Source: Acidobacteriaceae bacterium
Lineage (GTDB): Bacteria; Acidobacteriota; Terriglobia; Terriglobales; Acidobacteriaceae
Direction: 5' to 3'
Assembly: GCA_003132405.1 (NCBI GenBank)
Contig: PKXQ01000108.1
Coordinates: 24,787-86,707 of the forward strand
DNA length: 61,921 nucleotides
Shown here piece by piece: positions 14,763 to 22,764 of the stretch. The stretch's first letter is position 1, and each line of letters opens with the position of its first letter. The position numbers and the translations under genes were made by a program. The notes under the pieces were generated by a model. It ran no database searches. It was not told where the DNA came from and saw nothing but the letters and a program-made list of their open reading frames with translations.

Positions 14763-16073
14763 ATGCCAGATGATTCGCAGCCAGATGGCTCGAACGTAAT
14801 CATTCGTCCTGCCCGCGATGTGCGCGGCGTGGTTCGTATTCCCGGAGACAAATCCATTTCGCATCGCTACGCCATGCTGGCGGCGATTGCGGAGGGGACG
14901 AGCCGCTTCCACAATTTTTCGGCGGCTCGGGATTGCGCGAGCACGCTTGATTGTGTGGGCAAACTCGGTTGCGAGTGGAAGCGTCAGGAAGACGGGTCGA
15001 TCGAAGTGCTGGGCGCGGGGGCGCGCCTCAAGGCGCCTTCGCAGGTGCTCGATTGTGGCAACTCCGGGTCGACCATGCGCATGTTGAGCGGAATCCTCTC
15101 CGGACAGCCGTTTTCGAGCGAGTTATGCGGAGACGAATCGCTCTCGCGGCGACCGATGGCGCGCATTATGAAACCATTGACCGAGATGGGCGCGCAGATT
15201 TCGTCGAGCGAAAACGGACGACCCCCACTCAAAATTCGCGGCGGGGCGCTCAAGGCTATCCACTATAAACCAGAAGTTGCGAGCGCGCAGGTGAAATCGT
15301 GCGTGCTGTTTGCCGGACTTTTTGCCGAAGGAGAAACAATAGTCGAGGAGCCAATTCGCACGCGCGATCATGGTGAAATCGCGTTGCGCGCATTTGGAGC
15401 AGAAGTTGGGAGAATAGGGAATTCGTCGCGAATTGCTGGCGGACAGCGGTTGCGCGCGATTGAGGCGCATGTGGCCGGAGATCTTTCGAGCGCAGCCTTT
15501 TTTCTTTGCGCGGCGGCTCTGTTTCCCGGATCGCAGATCACTTTGCCGGGAATTCTGATGAATCCGACTCGAGCGCGGCTGCTCGATATCCTAATCCAGA
15601 TGGGGCTGAAGGTCTCCGTCGCGCATCTGGAGGAGCATCACGGCGAACTGGTTGGGACGATTGAGGCGCATGGAGCGACGTGGAAGGGAGCTGTAATCGC
15701 CGGCGGCGATACGGCCGCGTTGATCGATGAGATTCCGGTGCTGGCGGCGGTTGCGCCGTTCTCCCAAGGCGGTCTCGAAGTGCGCGATGCGAAAGAACTG
15801 CGGGTGAAAGAGTCGGATCGCATCGCGGCGGTTGCGACCAACCTGCGCAAAATGGGTGCGGAGATCGAAGAGCGCCCCGATGGAATGCGCGTTCCAGGTG
15901 GGCAGCATCTTCATGGTGCCGAACTCGATTCGTTCGGCGATCACCGCATCGCGATGGCGTTTGCGGTGGCGGCGTTGCGGGCGGAAGGCGAGACGATGAT
16001 TCAAGGCGCCGATGCGGCGGGCGTGTCGTATCCGGCGTTTTTTGAGGAATTGAAAACGGTGGCTGGTCGTTAG
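14763..16073 (+). CDS. aroA: 3-phosphoshikimate 1-carboxyvinyltransferase (EPSP synthase)
   Basis: Transfers the enolpyruvyl group from PEP to shikimate-3-phosphate in aromatic amino acid synthesis. The 436-residue protein has GDKSISHR near residue 28, GNSGSTMRML, RRPMARIMKPL, the ASAQVKSCVLFAGLFAEGET segment, and the C-terminal KELRVKESDRIAAVATNLRKMGA and DHRIAMAFAVAAL. Length is normal. It appears to be transcribed alone from a promoter abutting its start codon. Confidence 0.95.
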   Translation: MPDDSQPDGSNVIIRPARDVRGVVRIPGDKSISHRYAMLAAIAEGTSRFHNFSAARDCASTLDCVGKLGCEWKRQEDGSIEVLGAGARLKAPSQVLDCGNSGSTMRMLSGILSGQPFSSELCGDESLSRRPMARIMKPLTEMGAQISSSENGRPPLKIRGGALKAIHYKPEVASAQVKSCVLFAGLFAEGETIVEEPIRTRDHGEIALRAFGAEVGRIGNSSRIAGGQRLRAIEAHVAGDLSSAAFFLCAAALFPGSQITLPGILMNPTRARLLDILIQMGLKVSVAHLEEHHGELVGTIEAHGATWKGAVIAGGDTAALIDEIPVLAAVAPFSQGGLEVRDAKELRVKESDRIAAVATNLRKMGAEIEERPDGMRVPGGQHLHGAELDSFGDHRIAMAFAVAALRAEGETMIQGADAAGVSYPAFFEELKTVAGR

Positions 16074-16113
16074 TCGTTGGGAGGAACACAAACGAAAACT
16101 GCGAAGGAATCTC

Positions 16114-16866
16114 ATGTCGAACGAAAAATCCCAATCCCCCGAAGAGCGCCTGCAGCAGGAATTCAATCGCTGGGCTGATGATGGCGAGGGCGCGAAGATG
16201 GAGCGTCATCATCTCGATATCACTGAGAAGGCTATGAGGCGCATGGATCTGCGTCCGGGAGAGCGTATTCTTGACCTCGGCTGCGGATCAGGCTGGGCAA
16301 CGCGCTTGCTCGCCCGCGTGGTCAGCGACGGGCCGCAGGGATTCGGGCAGGTAGTTGGCGTAGATATCTCCGACGAGATGGTTCGGCAGGCGCGGGCCTC
16401 TTCGAAGGAATTCGACAACGTGATGTTTGTCGTCGGATCGGCGGCGCAGATTCCGTGGGAAGAGAATTTCTTCGACAAGGTTTTATCGGTCGAGTCGTTT
16501 TATTACTATCCCGATCAGGATCGCGCGCTGGCCGAGCTGTTTCGCGTGATGGCTCCGCATGGGCGGCTGTTCATTCTGATCAATCTTTACAAAGACAATT
16601 CGTATTCGCTGCAGTGGGTGCCGAAGTTGAAAGTGCCGGTGCATGTCCGCTCGGCAGCGGAGTATGTCAATTTGTTAAAGAAGCACGCCTTCGAAAACGT
16701 AGAATATGCGTTGATTCCGGATGACACTCCCACGCCTGAGAACTATCAGACAACGTCGTTCCATTCGGTCGACGACCTCAAGGCGTTCAAGCGCATAGGC
16801 GCGCTGCTGCTGATGGCGTCAAAGCCCGATGTGCGAAATCCGGCGCCGGGGTACACGATCTACTAG
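16114..16866 (+). CDS. Class I SAM-dependent methyltransferase
   Basis: A 250-residue methyltransferase of the UbiE/Methyltransf_11 type. Motif I is ILDLGCGSGWATRLLA (about residue 50), followed by VVGVDISDEMVRQAR, VGSAAQIPWEENFFDKVLSVESFYYYPD and the post-motif strand HGRLFILINLY. Substrate is unknown. AAGGA lies 5-9 nt before ATG 16114. It follows aroA by 40 nt and may be co-transcribed. Confidence 0.85.
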   Translation: MSNEKSQSPEERLQQEFNRWADDGEGAKMERHHLDITEKAMRRMDLRPGERILDLGCGSGWATRLLARVVSDGPQGFGQVVGVDISDEMVRQARASSKEFDNVMFVVGSAAQIPWEENFFDKVLSVESFYYYPDQDRALAELFRVMAPHGRLFILINLYKDNSYSLQWVPKLKVPVHVRSAAEYVNLLKKHAFENVEYALIPDDTPTPENYQTTSFHSVDDLKAFKRIGALLLMASKPDVRNPAPGYTIY

Positions 16867-16900
16867 TCGCTGCCCATAGCTCGAAGGTGACGACCAGAGT

Positions 16901-16916
16901 TGTGACCCACGTCACG
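16901..16916. promoter_or_regulatory. CRP-like palindrome upstream of nuoB
   Basis: TGTGA-CCCACG-TCACG matches the TGTGA-N6-TCACA consensus in all but the last base. Two possible -10 hexamers follow: TATGAT (16925-16930) and TATGCT (16938-16943). With the second, the site centre falls at about -41.5, the usual class II activator position. Confidence 0.4.
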
Positions 16917-16960
16917 CCTCGGCGTATGATCATGGTTTATGCTGTACCGCAAGGGGCCTC

Positions 16961-17521
16961 ATGAGCTGGTTGCAGAATAAATTCGAAAAGAATTTCATGA
17001 TCTCGACGGTGGACTACGTCTTCAACTGGGCGCGAAAGTCGGCGCTTTGGCCGATGACGTTTGGGCTGGCGTGCTGCGCCATTGAGATGATTGCCTCTTC
17101 GACCGCGCGCTTCGACATCGCGCGTTTTGGCTCGGAGGTATTTCGGCCGAGTCCACGGCAGTCGGACCTGATGATCGTGTCGGGCACGGTGACCTTGAAA
17201 ATGGCGCCGGTGGTGAAGCGCATCTATGACCAGATGCCGGAGCCGAAGTGGGTAATCTCGATGGGCGCTTGCTCGTCGGTGGGCGGCCCGTTCAATACGT
17301 ATGCGGTGCTGCAGGGCGTTGACCGCGTCGTGCCGGTGGATGTTTATGTGATTGGATGCCCGCCGCGTCCGGAGAATTTGTTTTACGCGCTGCTCAAATT
17401 ACAGGACAAGATCGACACCATGACGCTCGCCAAGCGCCCCACCGAAGTGCGGCTTGAAGCGCAGATGATGGAAGATTTCAAGCGCCAGGTAATGGTCGCG
17501 CAGACGATGGAACCCAAATAG
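16961..17521 (+). CDS. nuoB: NADH-quinone oxidoreductase subunit B
   Basis: NuoB carries the terminal [4Fe-4S] cluster N2 of complex I at the quinone site. The 186-residue product has the paired Cys motif GLACCAIEM, the third Cys in [12 protein letters not shown] and the fourth in [15 protein letters not shown] lies before ATG 16961. No other nuo gene is adjacent: upstream is a methyltransferase and downstream an UnbV-type protein. nuoI occurs separately at 51382, so complex I genes are dispersed here. Confidence 0.93.
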   Translation: MSWLQNKFEKNFMISTVDYVFNWARKSALWPMTFGLACCAIEMIASSTARFDIARFGSEVFRPSPRQSDLMIVSGTVTLKMAPVVKRIYDQMPEPKWVISMGACSSVGGPFNTYAVLQGVDRVVPVDVYVIGCPPRPENLFYALLKLQDKIDTMTLAKRPTEVRLEAQMMEDFKRQVMVAQTMEPK

Positions 17522-17637
17522 CTATCAGACGTCAGCGCTCAGCCGTCAGTAAAACATTGCTTCATTCGTCTCGTCATGCGAGTTAGCAGCTGATCCCGTC
17601 TTGCCCGCCGCTGCGATAGAATCACTCGCAGCCCCAA

Positions 17638-20600
17638 ATGGCCAAGTCTCTTATCATCGCTGTCGTTTTCGCTTTATTTCTGGCTCTACTCGCCGCAAAC
17701 GGTCCCTCCGCTAATCCGCAGGAGGCGGCGCGACTCAACAATATTGGTATTGCATACATGAATCAGCAGCTTTTTGAGAAAGCGCTGAAGGCGTTCGAGC
17801 AAGCGGCGGCCGCTGATCCGGCATTGCAGATCACGACGGTTAATCGCGGAGTAGCCCTGCTCAATTTGCAGCGGCTCGACGAAGCGAAGGCGTTGCTTGA
17901 GAAAGCAGTCAAAGACAATCCCAAAGACGCCCATGCTTGGTACAACCTTGGGCTCTATGACAAGAACTCATCGGACGCTAGCGCTGCCGTTGACGCTTTT
18001 CGCCGCGTTACTGAGATCGATCCGAACGACGCCGACAGCTGGTACTTTCTCGGATCGACCTACGCGCAGCTCAAGCAGTTTCTGGAAGCGATCGATGCTT
18101 TCGAGCACGCATTGAAGCTCGATCTGCACCATGCGTCTGCTCAATTCGGATTGGCGCGAGCCTATCAACAATCCGGGCAAGCCGATCCCGCGCATGAAGC
18201 GATGAAGAAATTTCAGTACATTACGCAGAACAAGCTGGGTGTGCCCATCAGCCTCGCGTATGGCGAGCAGGGAAAATATTCGCGCGCAGAGGAATCGCCA
18301 CAGGCGATGGAGAAGGTTCCCGCGCAGATTCCGGTGCGGTTTGTGGATGTGACGGCGGAGGCGGGGCTGGTTTCGAAGTTGTCGACTTCGAGCTCGAACG
18401 ATGCCGTTTCTTTTCTCGGCCCAGGTGCGTGTTTTCTGGATTATGACAATGACGGGCGAAATGACCTATTGCTAGCCGACAACGGCCCACAAGGCGGCCT
18501 GACGCTTTTTCACAACGTCGGAGGTAAGTTTGAGGACGTTACTCGCAAAGCGGGCCTTGATCCAACCATGCACGCGTTGGGATGCACAACTGGAGATTAC
18601 GATAACGACGGTTTCGCTGATATTGCGCTCAGCGTGAACGGGCGAGTACTGCTCCTCCACAACGAAAAAAACGGAAGCTTCAAGGATGTAACGCTGGCAT
18701 CGGGAATTAAGAATGACGGGTGGAACGTGGGGCTGACGTTTATCGACTACGACCATGACGGCGATCTGGATTTGTACATAACGCGAGCCTCGGCCTCCGC
18801 TCAAGATTCATTGCAATTAAACACCGTGCCTCTCGCCGAGGAAGGAAGGCCGGTCGACATCGACACGCCGAAACGGGAGCGGGCGAACCAGATGTGGCGC
18901 AACAACGGCAACGGCACGTTTACCGACGTTAGCAAGGAGACTGGGCTTTCCGCGCGAGGTTCTTACGATACTGTGGTGGGAACTGATTACAACAATGACC
19001 GAGCTGTCGATATTGTGGTTGCTGGCTCCCACAGTGCCACGACCATTTTCGAGAATCCGCGTGAGGGTGCATTCATTGCCCGCAATCCGTTTAATGCGTG
19101 GACGAGCGAAAGTGGTGTCGCTGTACTCGATTTCAATCATGACGGATGGATGGACTTGGCATTTACCGCCGACGGCACGACAGAGCGGGGTGTCCATCTG
19201 AGGCGCAACAATGCCGGGAAAGGCTTCGATCGCGTCGAACTTCCGAAGGCGGATTGGCGCAGCGGTTACGGCGTCGCCGCCATTGACTACGACAACGACG
19301 GCTGGGTCGATCTCGTCGCCGTCGGCGAGACGAACGACGGCAAAGGCGAAGTCCGCCTCTTTCGCAATCTTGACCCCGACGGATGGAAAGATGTCACCGT
19401 GGAAACCGGACTCGATAAGATTCAGCTCAAAGAGCCGCGGGCCATCATTGTAGGCGACTACGACAACGACGGAGCCGTCGATCTTCTGATCACGCAGAAT
19501 CACGGCCCTGCCGTGCTGCTCCGCAATGAAGGCGGCAACAAGAACAACTCGCTGCGTCTTGCGCTTAAGGGGCTGAACGATAACAAGAGTGCTATCGGGA
19601 CGAAGGTGGAAGTTTTCTCTGGTGGCTTGCGGCAGAAGTTTGAAGTGTATGGATCGTCGGGATACCTAGGGCAGAACTCGCCTTATTTGACGATTGGGCT
19701 GGGGCAAGCGAAAGAAGCCGATGTGGTGCGCATGTTGTGGCCGACGGGCGTTTTGCAGGATGAAATTGGAGTCGCCGCTAACAAGCTGCAGAATATTCTG
19801 GAGCTCGATAGACGTGGCAGTTCGTGTCCTACGCTTTTTGCATGGGATGGCCGCGAATATCAACTTGTTGGCGACATGCTGGGAGCGGGCGTGGTTGGGC
19901 ATTGGATCTCGGCGAGCGGTAGCAAAATCGAGCGCGATATTCCGCGTCCAACTGAAGCGATCAAACTCAATCGTGTTTCGCTCCGCGAAAAAGATGGGAA
20001 GCTGAGCTTTCGTCTCATGGAGCCACTCGAAGAATCGGTTTATCTGGATCAGGTGAAACTGCTCGCTGTCGATCATCCAGCCGATGTCGATGTTTATCCG
20101 AATGAATATTTTGCCAGCAATCCGCCGTATCCGTCCTTCAAAGTTGTGTATAGCAACAATAACGATGCGCGGCCGCCTGCGGGTGCATGGGACGAGCATG
20201 GACACAACGTTCTCCCCGATCTGCTCGCGCATCGGTATTTTGGCGATTTCAAGGTGCTTTCATTTATGGGCTTCGCCGAAGCGCACACGCTTGTTCTTGA
20301 TCTTGGTCAGGCTTATGACGGTGGCCCGCTCTGGCTGCTGATGCATGGCGAAATCGAATATTACTCCGCGACCAGTATGTACGCTGCCGACCAAGCGCAC
20401 CTGCGGCCCATCGCGCCGTACGTCGAAGCGCTGGTTGCGGCAAACGGCTCGTCCGAAAAAGGCGGAAGAGAAAAATGGGTTCGTGTCCTCGATGACATGG
20501 GATTCCCGGCGGGCGGCCCACGCACCATGACCGCGGACCTCACCGGCAAACTTCCGCCGGGTACGCGACGCATTCGCATCACCACAAATTTGCAAATCTA

Positions 20601-21150
20601 CTGGGACAACATTCTCGTCAGCCGCACAAGCCAGCAGCAGAGCGCCCGCCTGACGCCAGTTCCACTGGTGCGAGCCGATCTTGATTTCCACGGATTCCCA
20701 TTGAAGATCGAAGATCAGCCTCCCGGCAACGTGAAATACATTTACGAGAAGACAAGCGCCACGGGGCCATATACGCGGCCGGCGGGCGCTTACACGCGCT
20801 ATGGCGATGTGCGTCCGCTGCTCGACTCAATCGACGATAAGTTTGTTGTCTTCGGATCGGGCGATGAGGTTGCTTTGGATTTTGATCCGGCGACCTTGCC
20901 CGCATTGCCGCAGGGCTGGATGCGCGATTATTTTTTCGTCGCCAACGGCTACGAAAAAGATATGGACTTCTATGCTTATCACGGCGATGCGGTTGATCCG
21001 CTCCCGTTCCGCGAAATGCGGACCTATCCATATCCCGGCCAATCGTTTCCCTCCGATGCCGAGCACTTGAATTATCTGCTGGAATACAACACTAGATTCA
21101 TGTCGGGAAATGAATCGAGCGGGTATAGTTTTCGTTACCCTGACCGATAG
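17638..21150 (+). CDS. TPR / FG-GAP (VCBS) / ASPIC-UnbV secreted protein
   Basis: A 1170-residue exported protein. Order: signal peptide (1-25), four to five TPR repeats (about 28-200), a beta-propeller-like region with seven Ca2+-binding DxDxDG-type motifs (variants of DYDNDG, one degenerate as DYNNDR; about 260-620), and an ASPIC/UnbV segment (GTKVEVFSGGLRQ through VRMLWPTG, about 640-705). A C-terminal region of about 450 residues has no motif I recognise. UnbV-type proteins are common in Acidobacteriota and Planctomycetes, but their roles are mostly unknown. No Shine-Dalgarno is present; TAGAAT lies 15 nt before ATG 17638. It is likely periplasmic or surface exposed. Confidence 0.85.
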   Translation: MAKSLIIAVVFALFLALLAANGPSANPQEAARLNNIGIAYMNQQLFEKALKAFEQAAAADPALQITTVNRGVALLNLQRLDEAKALLEKAVKDNPKDAHAWYNLGLYDKNSSDASAAVDAFRRVTEIDPNDADSWYFLGSTYAQLKQFLEAIDAFEHALKLDLHHASAQFGLARAYQQSGQADPAHEAMKKFQYITQNKLGVPISLAYGEQGKYSRAEESPQAMEKVPAQIPVRFVDVTAEAGLVSKLSTSSSNDAVSFLGPGACFLDYDNDGRNDLLLADNGPQGGLTLFHNVGGKFEDVTRKAGLDPTMHALGCTTGDYDNDGFADIALSVNGRVLLLHNEKNGSFKDVTLASGIKNDGWNVGLTFIDYDHDGDLDLYITRASASAQDSLQLNTVPLAEEGRPVDIDTPKRERANQMWRNNGNGTFTDVSKETGLSARGSYDTVVGTDYNNDRAVDIVVAGSHSATTIFENPREGAFIARNPFNAWTSESGVAVLDFNHDGWMDLAFTADGTTERGVHLRRNNAGKGFDRVELPKADWRSGYGVAAIDYDNDGWVDLVAVGETNDGKGEVRLFRNLDPDGWKDVTVETGLDKIQLKEPRAIIVGDYDNDGAVDLLITQNHGPAVLLRNEGGNKNNSLRLALKGLNDNKSAIGTKVEVFSGGLRQKFEVYGSSGYLGQNSPYLTIGLGQAKEADVVRMLWPTGVLQDEIGVAANKLQNILELDRRGSSCPTLFAWDGREYQLVGDMLGAGVVGHWISASGSKIERDIPRPTEAIKLNRVSLREKDGKLSFRLMEPLEESVYLDQVKLLAVDHPADVDVYPNEYFASNPPYPSFKVVYSNNNDARPPAGAWDEHGHNVLPDLLAHRYFGDFKVLSFMGFAEAHTLVLDLGQAYDGGPLWLLMHGEIEYYSATSMYAADQAHLRPIAPYVEALVAANGSSEKGGREKWVRVLDDMGFPAGGPRTMTADLTGKLPPGTRRIRITTNLQIYWDNILVSRTSQQQSARLTPVPLVRADLDFHGFPLKIEDQPPGNVKYIYEKTSATGPYTRPAGAYTRYGDVRPLLDSIDDKFVVFGSGDEVALDFDPATLPALPQGWMRDYFFVANGYEKDMDFYAYHGDAVDPLPFREMRTYPYPGQSFPSDAEHLNYLLEYNTRFMSGNESSGYSFRYPDR

Positions 21151-21223
21151 ACATATCGAATTATGCGGGTTTTTGAGTTTCCACGGAATTCGGCAAGAAT
21201 CGTTTTAATAGAAGCGTTTTGCG

Positions 21224-21251
21224 TTGACAGAATGTCCGCGCGATATAGAAT
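21224..21251 (+). promoter_or_regulatory. Promoter of the APC permease leader
   Basis: Perfect TTGACA at 21224-21229 and TAGAAT at 21246-21251 (within TATAGAAT), 16 nt apart. The predicted transcription start near 21258 gives a leader of about 115 nt before the permease start codon. Confidence 0.6.
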
Positions 21252-21257
21252 GCTAGA

Positions 21258-21372
21258 TCAATTGTGGAGCTGCGGCACGAATTTGTGTGTGCGATCCCGC
21301 GAGCCACAATTAAGCCTTCCCCGAATCCCCGTTATCTCCGCAGGATAACGGGGTTTTATTTTGAGACCATGA
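21258..21372 (+). ncRNA. Candidate structured leader RNA (attenuator or riboswitch-like)
   Basis: Between a good promoter and the permease ATG the transcript can form an outer stem AATTGTGG (21260-21267) with CCACAATT (21304-21311), and an inner stem GCGG (21272-21275) with CCGC (21297-21300) closing a short apical loop. An intrinsic terminator follows that ends 10 nt before the start codon. This stem-then-terminator arrangement is typical of attenuators and riboswitches. No known class was recognised. A stand-alone small RNA of about 105 nt ending at the terminator is an alternative. Confidence 0.4.
21327..21362 (+). terminator. Strong intrinsic terminator just before a start codon
   Basis: Perfect 10-bp stem CCCCGTTATC / GATAACGGGG with a 7-nt loop and a TTTTATTTT tail. 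Its T tract ends 10 nt before ATG 21373. It could terminate read-through from the UnbV gene, but its place after a promoter suggests conditional termination of the permease message. Confidence 0.85.
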
Positions 21373-22749
21373 ATGAGTTCTGCTAACAACGCGCCTGCTA
21401 AGCCTCCGGCCCGCCCGTCCGCCGATACCCAGCGCCTGAAGCGATCGCTCACGCTTTGGGACCTGATTCTCTACGGCATCATCGTGATTCAACCGGTGGC
21501 GCCGATGTCGGTGTTCGGCGTGCTGAGCGATCGCGGACGCGGCCACGTGGTTACGACGATCCTGATTGCGATGGTAGCGATGCTCTTCACCGCCATCAGT
21601 TATGGCCGCATGGCGCGCGCCTATCCTAGCGCCGGATCGGCGTTTACTTACGTCGGTCAAGAAATTAATCCCGCTCTCGGTTACGTCACCGGTTGGAGCA
21701 TGGTCATGGATTACATGCTCAATCCCATCATCTGCACCATATGGTGCAGCCAGCAGGCGCACGTGTTTGCCCCGGGAGTGGCGTACTGGGCATGGGCCGT
21801 TTTCTTTGCGCTGGTGTTCACGCTGCTTAATGTGCAGGGAGTGAAGACATCGGCTCGCGTGAACTCCGCGCTGGCCGCCGCAATGGGTGTGGTGATCGCG
21901 ATTTTCTTTGTGGTCGCCGCGCGCTACATCTTCGGACATCCGCACGACGACGCGGGGTTTTATACGCGTCCCTTTTACGACCCGAGCATGTGGAATACGA
22001 AAGCGGTGCTAAGCGGGACGTCGATCGCTGTGCTGACTTATATCGGCTTCGACGGTATCTCGACCCTCTCGGAGGAGGCGGAAAATCCGCGACGCAATAT
22101 TCTGCTGGCAACGGTGCTGACTTGTCTGGTGATCGGCATTCTTTCGGCGGTTGAGGTCTATGCGGCGCAGTTGATCTGGCCCGCGTCGCAGCCTTTTCCA
22201 GACGTTGATACGGCCTTTGTTCACGTTGCTGGCCGCGCGTGGAAGCCGATGTTCGGCATTATCGGATTCACGCTTTTGGTCGCCAACTTCGGATCGGGCA
22301 TGGGTTCGCAGATCGGCGCGGCCCGCCTGCTTTTCGGCATGGGACGAAGCAATGCGCTTCCAAAATCTTTCTTCGGAGTAGTCGATGCGAAGCATCATGT
22401 CCCGCGCAATAACGTGCTGTTTGTGGGGGCTATCGCGCTGATTGGAGCGTTCGTGATGAGCTACGGCCTCGGTGCCGAGATGCTCAACTTCGGCGCGCTG
22501 ATCGCGTTCATGGGCGTGAATGCTGCGGCTTTCATGCGCTATGTAGTTCGCGAAGGAAAATGGACGCCATCATTTATTGTGCCGCCGGTTTTAGGTTTCG
22601 TAATTTGCCTTTTGCTCTGGCTGAGCCTCGGGAATAGCGCCAAAATCGCTGGCACAATCTGGATGGCGGCGGGAATTGCATTTGGCGCGTGGAAGACGCG
22701 CGGCTTCCGGGGAGACCTCGTCAACTTTGATTTGCCCGCGGATGAGTGA
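21373..22749 (+). CDS. APC-family amino acid permease
   Basis: A 458-residue integral membrane transporter with about 12 hydrophobic segments. Helix 1 contains LTLWDLILYGIIVIQPVAPM, and the APC signature region reads SYGRMARAYPSAGSAFTYVGQEINPALGYVTGW. These place it in the amino acid-polyamine-organocation superfamily (AA_permease_2 type). Substrate is unknown. ATG 21373 fits the hydrophilic N-terminal tail; an ATG at 21369 is out of frame. The gene sits behind a terminator-containing leader, suggesting regulation by attenuation. It converges on the GH2 gene, with 15 nt between the stops. Confidence 0.88.
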   Translation: MSSANNAPAKPPARPSADTQRLKRSLTLWDLILYGIIVIQPVAPMSVFGVLSDRGRGHVVTTILIAMVAMLFTAISYGRMARAYPSAGSAFTYVGQEINPALGYVTGWSMVMDYMLNPIICTIWCSQQAHVFAPGVAYWAWAVFFALVFTLLNVQGVKTSARVNSALAAAMGVVIAIFFVVAARYIFGHPHDDAGFYTRPFYDPSMWNTKAVLSGTSIAVLTYIGFDGISTLSEEAENPRRNILLATVLTCLVIGILSAVEVYAAQLIWPASQPFPDVDTAFVHVAGRAWKPMFGIIGFTLLVANFGSGMGSQIGAARLLFGMGRSNALPKSFFGVVDAKHHVPRNNVLFVGAIALIGAFVMSYGLGAEMLNFGALIAFMGVNAAAFMRYVVREGKWTPSFIVPPVLGFVICLLLWLSLGNSAKIAGTIWMAAGIAFGAWKTRGFRGDLVNFDLPADE

Positions 22750-22764
22750 CAAATTTGCTGGAAT

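Noticed and set aside
21241..21330. Possible tRNA in the permease leader
   Set aside because: No cloverleaf, T-loop GTTCRANTC or CCA-proximal acceptor stem can be formed; only the nested stem described.
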